Positions 44,173 through 57,036 of a stretch of 64,000 nt of DNA are shown in pieces. Below the pieces are notes generated by a model that was not told the DNA's origin, ran no database searches, and saw nothing but the letters and a program-made list of their open reading frames with translations. The translations under genes were made by a program, and so were the position numbers. How positions within the stretch are numbered: position 1 is the first letter of the stretch; the number at the start of each line of letters is the position of its first letter. The DNA comes from Silene conica (Eukaryota > Streptophyta > Magnoliopsida > Caryophyllales > Caryophyllaceae): positions 17,263,247 through 17,327,246 of the forward strand of contig CM055319.2 of NCBI GenBank assembly GCA_029255685.2, given 5' to 3'.

Positions 44173-46862
44173 TCAATCCATTGAAAGTTCGATAGGTTCA
44201 ATCAATAAACCTTTGATCTGTTTCCGAGTATCTTTGTTTGGAACACTAAAACCATCTCCTTCACGATATATAAATTGACAAACACGTGCGATATTTATGA
44301 TCAGATTCACACGTCTTTTATGCTTTGGGGAGGCGCTCAATAACTCCTTGTTGATTTTTTTCCAAGTATCACATATCATCTTCTTTACATGTAACCTAGC
44401 CATCTCCTCTGTTGCCTTGGCTTCTACCATGTAACATAAGATAGATGAAGGCGAGTCTCCTCTCTCAAGCTCCGCCTGTAATTATATGGTTATGGAACAA
44501 ACAAATGGAGGAATTCATTTTTGTTACGAAAATTGTACAGCACTGTGAAGATTAATTAACATGTAAATTATACCGTGTGAATTTCCCTGACTTAGAATAT
44601 AGGGACTTACCGCTGAAGTTCCTAAGTCATTGGAGAGTCGAATAATTAGTGAAATGTAGTATACGAGATCTTGATTCTCTAGCAGTTTATCTTTCAGCAA
44701 ATCTGATTCATCATCATCAGTAGTACATAGAAGAGTGACCAGAGAAAGCAATGGGCCGGATGAAGTTATGGTTGCATATTGCAGATATTCGTCAAGAGAC
44801 GGTATATAGTTTGTGTTATACCACCTAGCTTCTGATAGTAGACCTTTGCAGAAATCAGCCCACTGTCAAAAAAAAACACAGCAAGACGGGGCATTCGTGT
44901 TAAGAGACTGTATATGGGTCATCAGGAAACGACATTCCGGTAAATGTATTAAACAAGCCTTTAGAACACTTGACTAATGTTATTGGTGTTGTAGCCAAAA
45001 TATATGGTACTTTCAAATAAAAACAGAGGACTTACTGCAGCGTTCAAGTAAATGGACATATCATCACAGTCTTTTTCTCTCTGAATTTCATCAGCTATTT
45101 CAGCAGTAGTTGTTCGCAGGGTCTCGAAACAAATCTTTATGCATTCAGGAAGTTGCTGCAATTCTTCGGAATCCCATCTAAAATGCCATGTATTAATTTA
45201 TTAGTGCTAAATGAATTATAAATTAGATAGAAACCTGTACATGATTTAGATACCAACCTCTCCACGGCCATGGTGAAGCTCTTTAGTTCTTCAAGAGAGC
45301 CATATATGTCATAAAGATCATCTATAGCCAGTATAAAAGTAGAAACTTTCGTAAGGCATTTCCTGAGTAGTGCGTACTGTGGTTCAAATGCGATTCCAAC
45401 TGTCCACAGGAAACTTTCCACTAATCGATCTCTGGAGAAGTTAATACTTTCGATAAGCCCAAGATCATTCCACCACCTTAAGATATGAAGATTATGAGTT
45501 GAGCAATAAAATTCAAGTAAAAACAAAATGTAACGGAAGACTGAAAAAATGCCATTACCTCGACAGCTGTTTCAGTTCTTCTACGAGCATAGATTGGGTA
45601 ATGTTGAAATTGAGCTTCGCTAACTCAACTAAGATCTTACTCGTATCGTTATTCAGTTGCTCATAAGCATGAATTTGATGTACGACATCAAACCACACCA
45701 CTCTCCAGTGACATGGACCCTTCAAAGCATGAGTTATTTGTTGAGAAAGGTTGTCATCATCCAAATATGGATGACTGTCTACCAGATATTGGTACGAAAA
45801 ATGTTTCGCTTTCATTAAAATCTCGTCCCCTTCCATAGCTAAATGCGAGGCCTCAAACAGCTCAAGAACTTCAGCGGTAAGGTCAGAACTAACTTCTTCC
45901 TTACACGGAACCATTTCATCAATGCAATGAACAAGAACCTCTGGATATTTAAAAAGTACAGACGTCAACATACACTCGCAAAATAAAAAATATAATCCAA
46001 CAGAAGAGCAAAAATTACAAAGTTTGTATCAGATTACCCTGAGAAACGTCATATCCATGCTGTCGAAGAAGTCGAAAACTTAGTGCAGTTTTCAGGATAT
46101 CATCGTTGGAAGCAGCAGTCATGATGGTCATATTTGACGCAATGAAATCAAGGGCGTCCTTCATAAATTTTGTGAAAACACCGGACAATCCTAATTTTGA
46201 TATGATGTCAGCAATATGCACCATGGACAACTCTTCTTCATTCAATGAATGCATAAAGTCCTCCTTGAGCTTGTCAGCCCTTGATTTGTAGACAACATCC
46301 TGCTTGAATTTTTTCGGCTCATTAATAATATTAACCAAGTTCAAAAATCACTAGTAGGTAAGGTACGTATAATGTACGAAGGGAGATGGTAACAACACTA
46401 TAATCCAAACGCGAGTTAATCGTGTAATACTAACTGTGTAACTGGTGCACAGTTTGGTGTCAATCGGTGGTATTTAATCGACGACCAGACAATAATAACT
46501 ACCACATAGCCTTAGTCTAAACCCTGAAACATTGGCTTGAGATTAACGCTCCAACTATTTCTCTATATTTCCTATAGGTGTTTCCCACGCCCTCTTGCAA
46601 ACAAGGTCCAACAATGGAGCATAGTTCATTCGTTGATAAGAACACAGCTCACAAACTACCATTGTTGAAGCCGTTACAATAGTTCATAATAAAGACTTGC
46701 GTGGTGGCTACTGAAAGTCTAAAAACGGGTTAAAAAGTAACACAAATCATATCTTACTGTGAATCGAGATCTAAGAGACTGAACAAAATCAAAGCTCCAT
46801 ATGTTGGGCATATAATTAGCAGAGCGACGTTCGTAATCTACGGCATTTGCTTGAGTGCCCAT
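44173..46862 (-). CDS. Terpene synthase, TPS-b-like, seven exons, no transit peptide
   Basis: Exons by splice signals and phase: 46862-46758, 46317-46038, 45940-45559, 45476-45258, 45177-45036, 44862-44611 and 44475-44173. Every intron is GT-AG. The joined CDS is 1,683 bp, 560 residues, with no internal stop. It has RR(x)8W at 12-22 ([11 protein letters not shown]), RDR at 271-273, the Mg-binding DDLYD at 308-312 and the second metal motif NDLGTSAAE at 454-462. Seven exons is the usual layout of angiosperm TPS-a/b/g genes, and RRSANY...IWSFDF points to TPS-b, mostly monoterpene synthases. Only 11 residues precede RR and an in-frame TAA lies upstream with no ATG between, so no plastid targeting peptide is encoded. 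The enzyme would be cytosolic, where farnesyl diphosphate is the main substrate. Product unknown. Confidence 0.93.
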
Positions 46863-46928
46863 AATCACAAATTCACAATGCAGGATGTGTAGCTGCTTCG
46901 TTGCACAAAGAGTGTGTGAAAATTTGAA

Positions 46929-46948
46929 TGAGTTATATACTTATATGG
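46929..46948 (-). promoter_or_regulatory. Probable TATA region of the terpene synthase
   Basis: On the minus strand the sequence reads CCATATAAGTATATAACTC, with two overlapping TATA-like words about 70-85 bp before the ATG. That leaves room for a short 5' UTR. Confidence 0.5.
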
Positions 46949-47046
46949 TATTATTTCTCATTACTAAAAATGTTGCACATTATATAGACAACAGAATGAC
47001 AAACTATGACCCTTTTCTTGACTAGAATTGTCGAAGATAAATAAAA

Positions 47047-47644
47047 GTGTTTGGATACAATTTTAAGAGGGAAAGGGACAGGAGAGGGAAATGTGGTTGT
47101 TTGGATAATAAAATTGTTGAGAGAGAAATGAAAGGGATGAAAGAGGGACATGATATATTGCATGAACCATGTTATGAAATATGATAGTTAATATACGTTG
47201 TTAAAAATATTCAACATAATGTAATTGTTCACAATTATGAGTGGATTATATTTTTTTAATGAGACCAAATGTCTTTTCATAATTTAAATGAGAGTATTAT
47301 AATGGATCTTCCTTCCAAATCTTACCTCAAGAAAAGAATTTAATTTGATATAAAGGAGAGAAAATACATCCTTCTATTTCTAGGGAGAATGAATTGAAGG
47401 AGGTGATTTTCACTCAAAATCTTGCCTATATTGAATAGAAAATAAATTGGCTTGGAGGAGGGAAATGGAATGATCCATTTTCCCTTCCCTCCAAATCCTT
47501 CCATCTTTATTTTCTTTTCCCTCCAAATCCTTCCATCTTTATTTTCTTTTCCCTCCAAATCCTTCCATCTCCATTTTCCTAACCAAATAATAGATTTCAC
47601 ATCTTTCCCATTCTCTCTCCCTCCAAAACCCTCAATCCAAACAC
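47047..47644. mobile_element. MITE with GTGTTTGGAT ends
   Basis: GTGTTTGGAT at 47047 is mirrored by ATCCAAACAC ending at 47644. Sequence inside is also complementary in character (GAGGGAAAGG near the left, TCTCCCTCCAAAACCC near the right). The element is about 600 bp and non-coding. The target-site duplication is unclear, as the flanks are AAAA-rich. hAT or PIF/Harbinger origin is possible. Confidence 0.5.
47479..47578 (+). repeat. Tandem repeat of about 33 bp, three units
   Basis: The block CCTCCAAATCCTTCCATCT followed by TTATTTTCTTTTCC is repeated three times inside the MITE, the last unit ending TCCATTTTCC. Confidence 0.85.
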
Positions 47645-47679
47645 ACCCAAAATGTTTATTTCAATTGTGTTGTTATATT

Positions 47680-48347
47680 CAGGGCCGGCCTTTGGGTGTG
47701 CAGCCCGTGCGAGCGCACAGGCCCCCCAAATCTGCAGGGCCTAATTATGCTGCATGCGTTTAAGGAATATAATTAAATTGACACAATTCTGCTGCATGCG
47801 TTTAAGGAACATAGGGAACTATGTGATATCATCTTTTTCTTTAATTAAATTCCCATGTATATTTTCAATATTTAGAAATTTTTTATGGACAACTTGTATA
47901 TCACTTATTTTATTCGTCTCATTTATTTATTTACTTTTTCTTATTTTTCATAAGTCATTTTAATCAAAGTTAAACAATTAATTAGGACGTAGAGTATATT
48001 GATTATAAAACATGTACAAAATATGTAACGAGATATTTATTTAGTTTATAATAAAATGAAAAGTTTAGGAAGAAAATATTAACCCATAATGAAATATTTC
48101 GTAAACTTGTAAACATGAGGGTAACTATATACTCACTTCATTCTATTTTTTTTCTCTCATTTCAATAAAATAAGCTTTACACATATTTTATATTAATAAA
48201 GTGGGAAAAAAAATTAAATGGATAATTTTTTTTATTCAAGATAAAAATATAAAATTACAAACTTTTTGAAGGACGTACAATAATATTTGCTTAAGGCCTT
48301 GTCATAAAATCTCGCACAGAGCCTCCGAATTCTCAGGGACGGCCCTG
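47680..48347. mobile_element. Non-autonomous hAT element (668 bp)
   Basis: The left end is CAGGGCCGGCC and the right end GGACGGCCCTG, an imperfect terminal inverted repeat of a kind common in plant hAT elements. The flanks GTTATATT (47672-47679 and 48348-48355) are a perfect 8-bp duplication, the hAT signature. No transposase is encoded. The left end sits about 820 bp upstream of the terpene synthase start. Confidence 0.9.
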
Positions 48348-48530
48348 GTTATATTCATCAGTGAATGTTTCTTTGTTTACCTTTACTTTTGGCACAAGAT
48401 CAATAAAAGAGCAGGAGAATGAATACGACACTTAAAAATAGAATGCATAAGCAAATGACTGGAACATAGGGAACATTTTATAGTTGATCCATTAGATTCA
48501 TTTTGGACGTTTATATACAAAATGTTATTA
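48348..48530. other. Short spacer between the hAT element and the tandem array
   Basis: No gene is seen. The last 40 bp contain TTTATATACAAAATGTTATT, which also occurs inside the array unit, so a fragment of an array unit may begin here. Confidence 0.5.
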
Positions 48531-50383
48531 GTTGAGATGCATTACATTATATCACTCAAAATCCTTTACCTAGACTTGTATAAGACGGTTATATACAAAA
48601 TGTTATTTTATAATAGATCTTTTCATTATCATATTACCGGGTAGCTAATTAATTAACAAAACCTATTTTATAGTTTAATAACATTTAAGGTTGTTTTATA
48701 CATGTATTGACCAAATTAGCAAATTAATAAAAAAACTAAGGAGTTATGGAGTAACTAAAATTTTTATTTGGACAAATTGGAAAAACCAAATGAGTTCTTG
48801 GACAAATACACCAAAAAAATAAATATCATTTAATAATTACTGCTTGCTTACAAAACTTAACTTCATAATCACTCATCTTCCCTACCACCTAATGTTAGAT
48901 TTGGCCAAATGTAGGCCAACTTGTTTGGTCCGTCCTGTCCGGCCCGCTTTGCTAGCGGGTTTGGTCACAAATAAAATACGTGAGTACGAACAAGAAAATT
49001 AGGCATGCTAAAATTAATTGACGGGCTTGAATTAAATAAAATTGTTCATAGACAACCCACTAGGCCCGCTACATAACCTAACAAAAATTAATAAAACTTA
49101 AAACTGTAAAATATTATATTCGAAATAGTATGTGTGTAATAAAGATTGATTACGAGCTAAAGGGTTATCGTTAGATAAATTTTTTACTTACTTTTATTCT
49201 ACCATTAAATTATTAATTCTCACCCCAAATATATTTGTTTCTACTATTTGGTTATATCAGTAAATTAGCTATTAATATATATGTATAATATCTTATGATT
49301 CTCACGGGTTTCATATCGAGGATGAAGAGAAAAACGTGAATAATGACAGAGAAAGACGTGTCTTCTTCCACAGATATTTTAAAGTGTTTTGAGACTTTAT
49401 ATGAAACAACTATAATGTTTAGTTACTATTTTGAAAGTTGTGAACATGATTTCAACTCTTAAGTTATAAGTTTCATTTTGCAAATTTAATAATCATGGTT
49501 TTTTTTATCGTTTTGTTGGTTTAATTTTTCAGCATTAATTTCATTTAAAACCCACTAGCCCGCACTTGGCCTGCTATGGCATATAGGGGAGGGTACCGGC
49601 AGTTATAGTGGGCCCGCCATGGCGGACATTACTGTGTCTTATTAGATGAGATGCATTACATTATATCACTCAAAATCCTTTACCTAGACTTGTGTAAGAC
49701 GGTTATATACAAAATGTTATTTTATAACAGATCTTTCATTATCATATTACCGGTAGCTAATTAAATAAAAGACCAATTTTATAGTTTAATAACATTTAAG
49801 GTTGTTTTATACATGTATTGACCAAATTAGCAAATTAATAAAAAAACTAAGGAGTTATGGAGTAACTAAAATTTTTATTTGGACAAATTGGAAAAACCAA
49901 ATGAGTTCTTGGACAAATACACCAAAAAAATAAATATCATTTAATAATTACTGCTTGCTTACAAAACTTAACTTCATAATCACTCATCTTCCCTACCACC
50001 TAATGTTAGATTTGGCCAAATGTAGGCCAACTTGTTTGGTCCGTCCTGTCCGGCCCGCTTTGCTAGCGGGTTTGGTCACAAATAAAATATGTGAGTACGA
50101 ACAAGAAAATTAGGCATGCTAAAATTAATTGACGGGCTTGAATTAAATAAAATTGTTCATAGACAACCCACTAGGCCCGCTACATAACCTAACAAAAATT
50201 AATAAAACTTAAAACTGAAAAATATAATATTCGAAATAGTATGTGTGTAATAAAGATTGATTACGAGCTAAAGGGTTATCGTTAGATAAATTTTTTACTT
50301 ACTTTTATTCTACCATTAAATTATTAATTCTCACCCCAAATATATTTGTTTCTACTATTTGGTTATATCAGTAAATTAGCTAT
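48531..50383. repeat. Tandem array of a unit of about 1.11 kb, left part
   Basis: Units begin (arbitrary phase) GTTGAGATGCATTACATT at 48531 and the variant GATGAGATGC at 49645, a spacing of 1,114 bp. The unit is non-coding and AT-rich, with two GC-rich islands: CGGCCCGCTTTGCTAGCGGG and GGGCCCGCCATGGCGGAC. Units 1 and 2 are almost identical where both are seen. Unit 2 is cut at 50383 by Copia copy B and resumes at 60932 after the GCTAT duplication. Confidence 0.9.
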
Positions 50384-51897
50384 TGAAGAGTCTATTGACC
50401 TAGATATACTCAAGAAGGGGGGGTTGAATTGAGTATGCCAACTTTTTCGATTCTTCTTCGATGTGAGTTGTTGTGACGAAGTAATAGCAAGTAACGAGTA
50501 AGAACAATAAAATAAAGGAGACACGATCTTTTGAAGTGGTTCAGTTTCACAAATCGAAACCTACGTCCACTTTTCTCGATTAATAAAATTAGTACCTTCT
50601 CCGGATTACAATTTTATCAACCCACTCGTGCGACTTTGATGTTAGTCACAACTCAATCTAGATACCGTTAAATATCTAGCTACGACAAGTACCGTTAAAT
50701 ACTTGCTTACAATGAGTACCGCTAAATACTCGAATCTATCTTAAGTAAGTAAGATAAACTTTTAACAACTTCTTATATTTGATGATCTTGAATGTATGAA
50801 AATATTCCTCAATGCTTGTAGTCTTGATTACGAGAATTTGACAATGATTAGCACGAATATCGAGACGTACGTGAGGTACTACGTCCGTTTGTTCTTCTTC
50901 TTTGAGCGTGAGGCGTGTGATTCGATAGATTAGGCGTGTGATATTGAGAGCTTTATATACTAATTTAGATCTAGGTTAAACCCTAGATAGTTTAGGAATA
51001 TTACTTTATCTAGAATAAATTCTAGGTAATATTTAAAACTTAATCTTATATGAATTAGGAAAGGACTCTAATAGAATAATATTAATTTAAGACATAAGAT
51101 AATATTTCCATAATCTTATTTGATTTAGGAAACATCCTTATACCATAAAATATAGAATCCTACTTTGAATCAAATCCTAATTCTTGTCAATAATATAATA
51201 AATTATATCTTTAATCAAATCCTAGTTAATCTTTAAGTAGATTAAATAAACAAGTTTATTTATTTAATTAACTGTAAAGATAATATGAAACGTATTAGAA
51301 ATTGTGTAGGAAAACGTGAGGCACGCTTCCCTATGCACGACTTCCAATGCACGTTTTAAAGATACGTTTCTTCGAGACATTTTTCTCGAAGCACGTTTCC
51401 CTAGGAATTTGAATTTTGACAATAACGGTTAAAATAAAATCCTTAGTATTTTAGAATTAATATTTACCTCATAAGATAAATACTTTAATTCTTGTTAACT
51501 AAAGAATATTTCTATTTTAAAACCGTTTATAAGATTACTAAATTAATATATAATAATATATTAATAGCACGCATAAATCTTTACGCTTTGATTTACTTCA
51601 CGCAAATCTCATTTCTTCGATAGTTATAGGAATGATCCATAACTTAAAAACTCTTGATATTGTAATGAAGCTTTTATCTTGTAAATCTTCAAAAAGACTT
51701 GACACTTGACATGAGCTTGATTGTTCTTGCAATCTTCGATTGAATTATACTTTACTAAACTATGATCTTCGCTCTAAAATTAACTGTACACTTAACCGCA
51801 CGATTACACGCATATGCATATAAAATATAATCACCTAGACTTGTCATTATTAAAACATAAAACAATATATTACTTATATAGAATATATTACTCAACA
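50384..51897 (-). mobile_element. 3' LTR of copy B
   Basis: 1,514 bp, TGAAGAG to CTCAACA on the plus strand (element orientation TGTTGAG to CTCTTCA). It appears identical to 59413-60926 at every line I compared. Confidence 0.95.
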
Positions 51898-51912
51898 AAT
51901 TCCCCCTTTTTA
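51898..51912 (-). other. Polypurine tract of copy B
   Basis: In element orientation AAAAAAGGGGGAATT directly precedes the 3' LTR. Confidence 0.88.
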
Positions 51913-52557
51913 ATGATGGCAAGTCTTACCTAGAATCGTGTTTAAGTGTATCATAGTAACGTTCCCCCTTAACATAATATTGGTCTTTTATAATATAGAT
52001 CAACTAGGGTTTCTATTTTTAGACTAAACCAATTACTAAAAAAGAACTTTGAGAGACAAAACGTTACGACAAGGAGCAATCTTAGGCAAATTCGTAATCT
52101 AGGTCGCATTCTTTTCCCCCTCTTGACATCATTGAAAAGACGGAAACAAAGACATAAAACGACTAGAATAATATAATACGAAACAAACCTAAGTGTGCAA
52201 TTCTAAATCAAACACACAAACGTAATTAAAATCAAGCAACTATGAAATACAAACGGGAAAACGACACACAACCATATACTACGATGCCAAAGGGCCGAAT
52301 ATACAAAATAAAGCCATATGGGCCGAATGTGTCGAATAAGAGCCTAATGGGCCGAAAGTTTGTAGGTAGGAAAATCATGGACCAAAAGGTTGAATAAATC
52401 AAGAAAAGAATAAATAAACAAAAGAGGCTGGAATGGGTTTGCAAAAAGGAACGGGTTAGAAACCGAGTACCCATGTCGTACCGCACCCAAAACAGAGTCC
52501 AGCAACAATTAAACTTTCCCAAAACCCAGCAAAAGTACGAACATCTTAAAACAACAT

Positions 52558-53338
52558 TCAAGCTTCTTTAGGATGGTGAATGATGTGAGGATTATCAAAC
52601 TCCGGCCTCGTATGATATTCCAATGTCGAGAGGCGATCTAAATAATTACCAATATTCCTTCCATGCGCATCAATGGCTCTTTCAAAGTTAAGAATTTCAA
52701 GAGATAGAGCCTTGACGGCTTCTAAACACTACGCACCACATCACGAACTTCCCGGATTATCATGACTTAGGTTTTCAAGAACTCCGTCCACCTTGTTCAT
52801 TCACTCACGTAAATCCGTTCCCATCTCGGAGTCACGAGCCTGCTCTGCTTTCGGATTTTGTAAACCCGATACTAACACAAACAACTTATCGAATTTCCCT
52901 TCCAATCCATCTGCATTATTCTTCCTTCGTCACTACCATTATTTCGCCCAAACAACAATTCACGCTCATCTAACAAGATTCCCATCAATCTTCATTAGTT
53001 TATCACACATCCTTCTCCTTTTATCATTCTAGCACAATCAAGACCTTCCTCTTTTATCATTCTGCCATTACCAACTTCCCCTTGTCCACTTTACGACGTT
53101 TGCTAGGTTCTGATTTGGGTACAGACATAGACACGGGTTTTGGTGATGGTGGAGGTGAAGGATAGGATGATGGTGGGGGAGGAGATATGTTCTTTTTCCT
53201 TAGTAATCGACGAGCGGCCATGGGAGGCTTTGTCGTCAAGGTTGATGGTGTTTCAATGGTGATTTGTTTTCTTGGATTCTTGGTTTTAGAGGGAAACGGT
53301 TTATGGTGTGATTTGTATGGTAAGGGGTGAGGTGTCAC
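52558..53338 (-). pseudogene. Post-pol ORF remnant of copy B (Sirevirus env-like position)
   Basis: From 53338 a 93-codon frame is basic and Pro-rich (PPPPSSYPSPPPSPKP, then SKRRKVDKGK, a nuclear-signal-like patch). After a stop and a non-coding-looking gap, coding-like sequence reappears: DGLEGKFDKLFVLVSGLQ near 52920-52870, MNKVDGVLENLSH near 52800-52760, and a helical block (EAVKALSLEILNFERAIDAH, then RNIGNYLDRLSTLEY) ending in TGA at 52558. The pieces fit one former ORF with a Pro-rich basic N-terminus and a coiled-coil C-terminus, with the middle lost. Many Sireviruses carry an extra ORF in this place. Its role is unknown. Confidence 0.6.
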
Positions 53339-53715
53339 GTGGAGTAAGTAGGAGGTAAGTAATATTAGGTAAAACCGTAGCTTATTTTGTTTTTGTCGGT
53401 TACGTAAGTTTGGTAACTTGATTGGTACGGGTTTATTATAAGTTACGTATTTGAGATACGTAACTATGCTTATATATTTATATATATATTATGAATATAA
53501 TATTGTGGGCATAAATTATTAATATGTGAATATTATTATTTTGACCTGAGAAATTGGTTGTGTACGTTCGTATAACACGTAGCATGAAATAATCAAAATT
53601 TGAGCATCTAATAAAAAATAACATACATAGGCATGCAGCGGAATATACGGACACAGTCATATAATTCAGTCTTTTCATAGTCAATCATTGGGTTATTTTC
53701 AGCTCTTAAGATTGA

Positions 53716-56700
53716 TTAGGTGCCACCGATTAAACCAATTTCCAATCGTAAAGTCTCAAATCGTTCCCTAGCCAAAGGTTTAGTAAAAATATCCGCCCAT
53801 TGTTTTTCCGTACTACAAAATTCCAACTTAATGTTTTTCTTTTCTACATGGTCACGTAAGAAGTGATGTCTAATCTCTATGTGTTTTGTTCTCGAGTGCT
53901 GAGCCGGGTTTTTAGATATTATAATAGCACTCGTATTGTCACATAATATAGGTATACATCCCACGTCAATACCATAATCAAGTAACTGTTGTTTTAACCA
54001 TAGTAGTTGGGAACATACCAGTGCGGCTGCAATATATTCTGCTTCTGCGGTTGACAAGGCGACTGAATTTTGTTTCTTGGATGCCCAAGATATAATACAT
54101 GGTCCAACGAAAGTCGCAAGTCCAGAAGTACTTTTCCTGTCTAAAGAACAACCTGCATAATCCGCATCTGAATATCCTACTAGGTTAAAATTACAGTCCA
54201 TAGGATACCATAGATATAATTTTGATGTTCCAATTAGGTATCTTAAAATTCTCTTAACTGCAATCATATGTGATTCTTTTGGTGCAGATTGGAATCGAGC
54301 ACAGACGCAGACACTAAACATTATGTCTGGACGACTTGCAGTAAGATAAAGAAGTGAGCCAATCATACCTCTATAAGTAGTTTCATCTACTGACTTACCG
54401 TCCTCGTCTTTGGTGAGTTTCTTATCTGTTACCATTGGAGTAGGCATAGGATGAGAGGATTCCATTCCGAATTTCTTTATTAATTCTTTGACGTACTTTT
54501 GTTGATGAACTTTGATACCCTCGTTCGTCTGTTGAATTTGAAGACCAAGGAAGAATTTTAATTCTCCCATCATACTCATCTCGAACTCGGATGTCATCAA
54601 CTCTGAGAAGTATTGGCACAACTTTTTGTTGGTTGAGCCAAATATAATATCGTCAACGTAGATCTGTACAACTAGTAGATCGGAATTTTCATTTTTCAGA
54701 AATAATGTCTTATCTACTGATCCTCTCTTGAATCCGCTTTCCAATAGAAATTTTGATAGTCTGTCGTACCATGCTCGAGGGGCCTGTTTTAGCCCATATA
54801 GAGCTTTATCCAATCTGTATACATGGTCTTTTAGTTTGCTGTCAGGAAATCCAGGAGGTTGTTCGACATATACTTCCTCCTGAAGATATCCGTTAAGGAA
54901 TGCAGTCTTAACATCCATTTGAAATAATTTCATTCCTTTATGTGCAGCAAATGCTATGAGCAAGCGAATTGCTTCAAGACGAGCAACAGGAGCAAAGGTT
55001 TCGTCATAATCGATCCCTTCCTGTTGATTGTATCCTTGAACGACCAATCTTGCTTTATTACGAACGATGACTCCAGAGTCATCTAATTTATTTCTGAATA
55101 CCCATCTTGTTCCAATTACTGATCTATCTTTAGGACGAGGAACAAGATGCCATACTTTATTCCTTTCGAATTGTTGTAGTTCTTCTTGCATGGCGACTAT
55201 CCAGTCAGGTTCTGCAAGAGCTTCTTTTATATTTGTAGGTTCAATTGTAGAGAGAAAAGAGTAGAAAGAGCAGAAGTTGTTTAAGCTTCTTCGAGTTTGA
55301 ACTCCTTCTGTAAGGCTTCCTATGATATTATCCAGAGGGTGAGAGCCTTTGTATCTCCAGTTTCTTGATTGATTGTTTTCATTGCTACTGCTTGATTCGG
55401 GATTTTGACTTGTTCCCCCTGAATCCAAACCAGGGTTTGTAGGAGAGTTAGGTATAACTATGCTCTCTTCCCTTTGATTTTGATTCAAAGTTGTAGCTTC
55501 ATTAGCTATAACTCTGGGTTCTAAGTCATTGGTTTGAGAGTTATCTACAGTATCATCAACTGTAGTTTCATCTCTCGCACCATTTCCTTCCAAGTCAAGT
55601 TCATCATTGTTTCCTTGAATTTCGCCTTCATCGTTATTTTCTATTTCAGGAGGATCTTCCCTTGACAACCTAAAGTCAGGTTCGTCTAGGTTTTCCTCTT
55701 CGTCCTGTAAAGGCTTGTCGAAAGCATTATTCTCATCAAAGATAACATGTATGCTCTCTTCTATGCATAAAGTGCGTTTGTTAAAAACTTTATAGGCTTT
55801 ACTATGATCAGAATATCCTATGAAAATAGCCTCATCACTTCTAGGGTCAAATTTGCTTAAACGATTTTTACCATTGTTATGAACAAAGCATTTACTCCCA
55901 AAACATCTTAGATGAGATATATTAGGTTTACGACCACGAAGAAGTTCATAAGGAGTCTTTTTAAGGATAGGTCTAATCATGGCACGGTTATGAATATAGC
56001 AAGCTGTACTAATAGCCTCAGCCCAAAAGTTTCTAGGTAGGCCACTACAAAGAAGCATTGTTCTAGCCATGTCTTCTAGGGTTCTGTTTATGCGTTCTAC
56101 TACTCCGTTTTGTTGTGGTGTTCTAGGTGCAGAGAAGTTATGTCCAACACCGTTGGATTTACAGAATTCTATAAAAGCATGGTTGTCAAACTCAGTTCCA
56201 TGGTCAGTTCGAATAGTTACTAGATTAGTTTTTAATTTGTTTTGAACAAGTTTCATAAGATTAACAAATTCATCAAATGTTTCGTCTTTAGAGTGAAGAA
56301 AGATAGGCCAAACAAATCTAGAATAATCATCAACTAGAACGAAAACATACCTGGAAACGCCTCTGCTTCTTACCTTCATAGGGCCACAGAGATCCATATG
56401 TACTAGATCAAGAGCTTGGTTAGTACTTACTATTCTTTTTGGTTTGAAGGATGATCTGACGTGTTTACATCGTGCACATGTGTCGCACATCTTTTCTTGA
56501 TCAAATCTGATCTTGGGAAGACCTTCGACCAAGTCCCATCTCTTCAATTTGCTAAGAATAGGAGAACTAATATGCCCAAATCTCTTATGCCAGAGACATG
56601 GATCATCTAACGTAACTTTCATGCATGAGAGAGAGTCAGTAGGCACAACGTTTAAATCATTCATATAAACATTTTTCTTTCTATGACCTTCAAGAATAAC

Positions 56701-57036
56701 TTTACTTGTACCTTCCATAATTATACGACACACATCTGTATGAAAAACAACTTTGTTTCATTTGTCGCATAATTGGGATATACTAATTAAGTTATGTTTA
56801 AGACCACTTACTAGATATACATCGCTAATAGAGTGAGAAGCTGAGACGCCTATCTTACCGACACCTATTACCTTTCCCTTTTTGTTGTCACCGAAGGTGA
56901 CCTTTCCTCCGTCGAATGGTTCCAAGGTGGTGAATAGGTTGGCGTCACCTGTCATGTGTCGGGAGCATCCACTGTCGAGGTACCATAGATTATTCTCTTT
57001 AGCGATTATCTGTACAAAGTAGTTTAAAGATAGGAC
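53716..57036 (-). pseudogene. Copia pol, copy B (one premature stop)
   Basis: Open from 57036 in the -1 frame relative to gag, with a TGA at 56758-56760, then uninterrupted for 1,005 codons to 53716. Domains in order: protease (LDSGCSRHMTGD, catalytic DSG intact), zinc finger (WHKRFGH...CDTCARC), integrase core ([23 protein letters not shown]), RT ([20 protein letters not shown]) and RNase H ([19 protein letters not shown]). The stop lies where copy A has a glycine codon (GGA to TGA) between protease and integrase. It is the only lesion I find in pol. Confidence 0.93.

Noticed and set aside
47452-47763. Phe/Pro-rich plus-strand ORF of 103 codons
   Set aside because: It spans a tandem repeat and the junction between two MITEs, so it is a chance frame.
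52232-52561. Hydrophobic minus-strand ORF of 109 codons in copy B
   Set aside because: It starts at the end of the post-pol ORF remnant, has AT-driven Phe/Leu content and no matching motif.
57020-57030. TTTAAAC as a classic -1 frameshift heptamer at the gag-pol junction
   Set aside because: Gag reads this stretch as TT-TAA-AC, the wrong register for T-TTA-AAC slippage, and copy A does not keep the heptamer.
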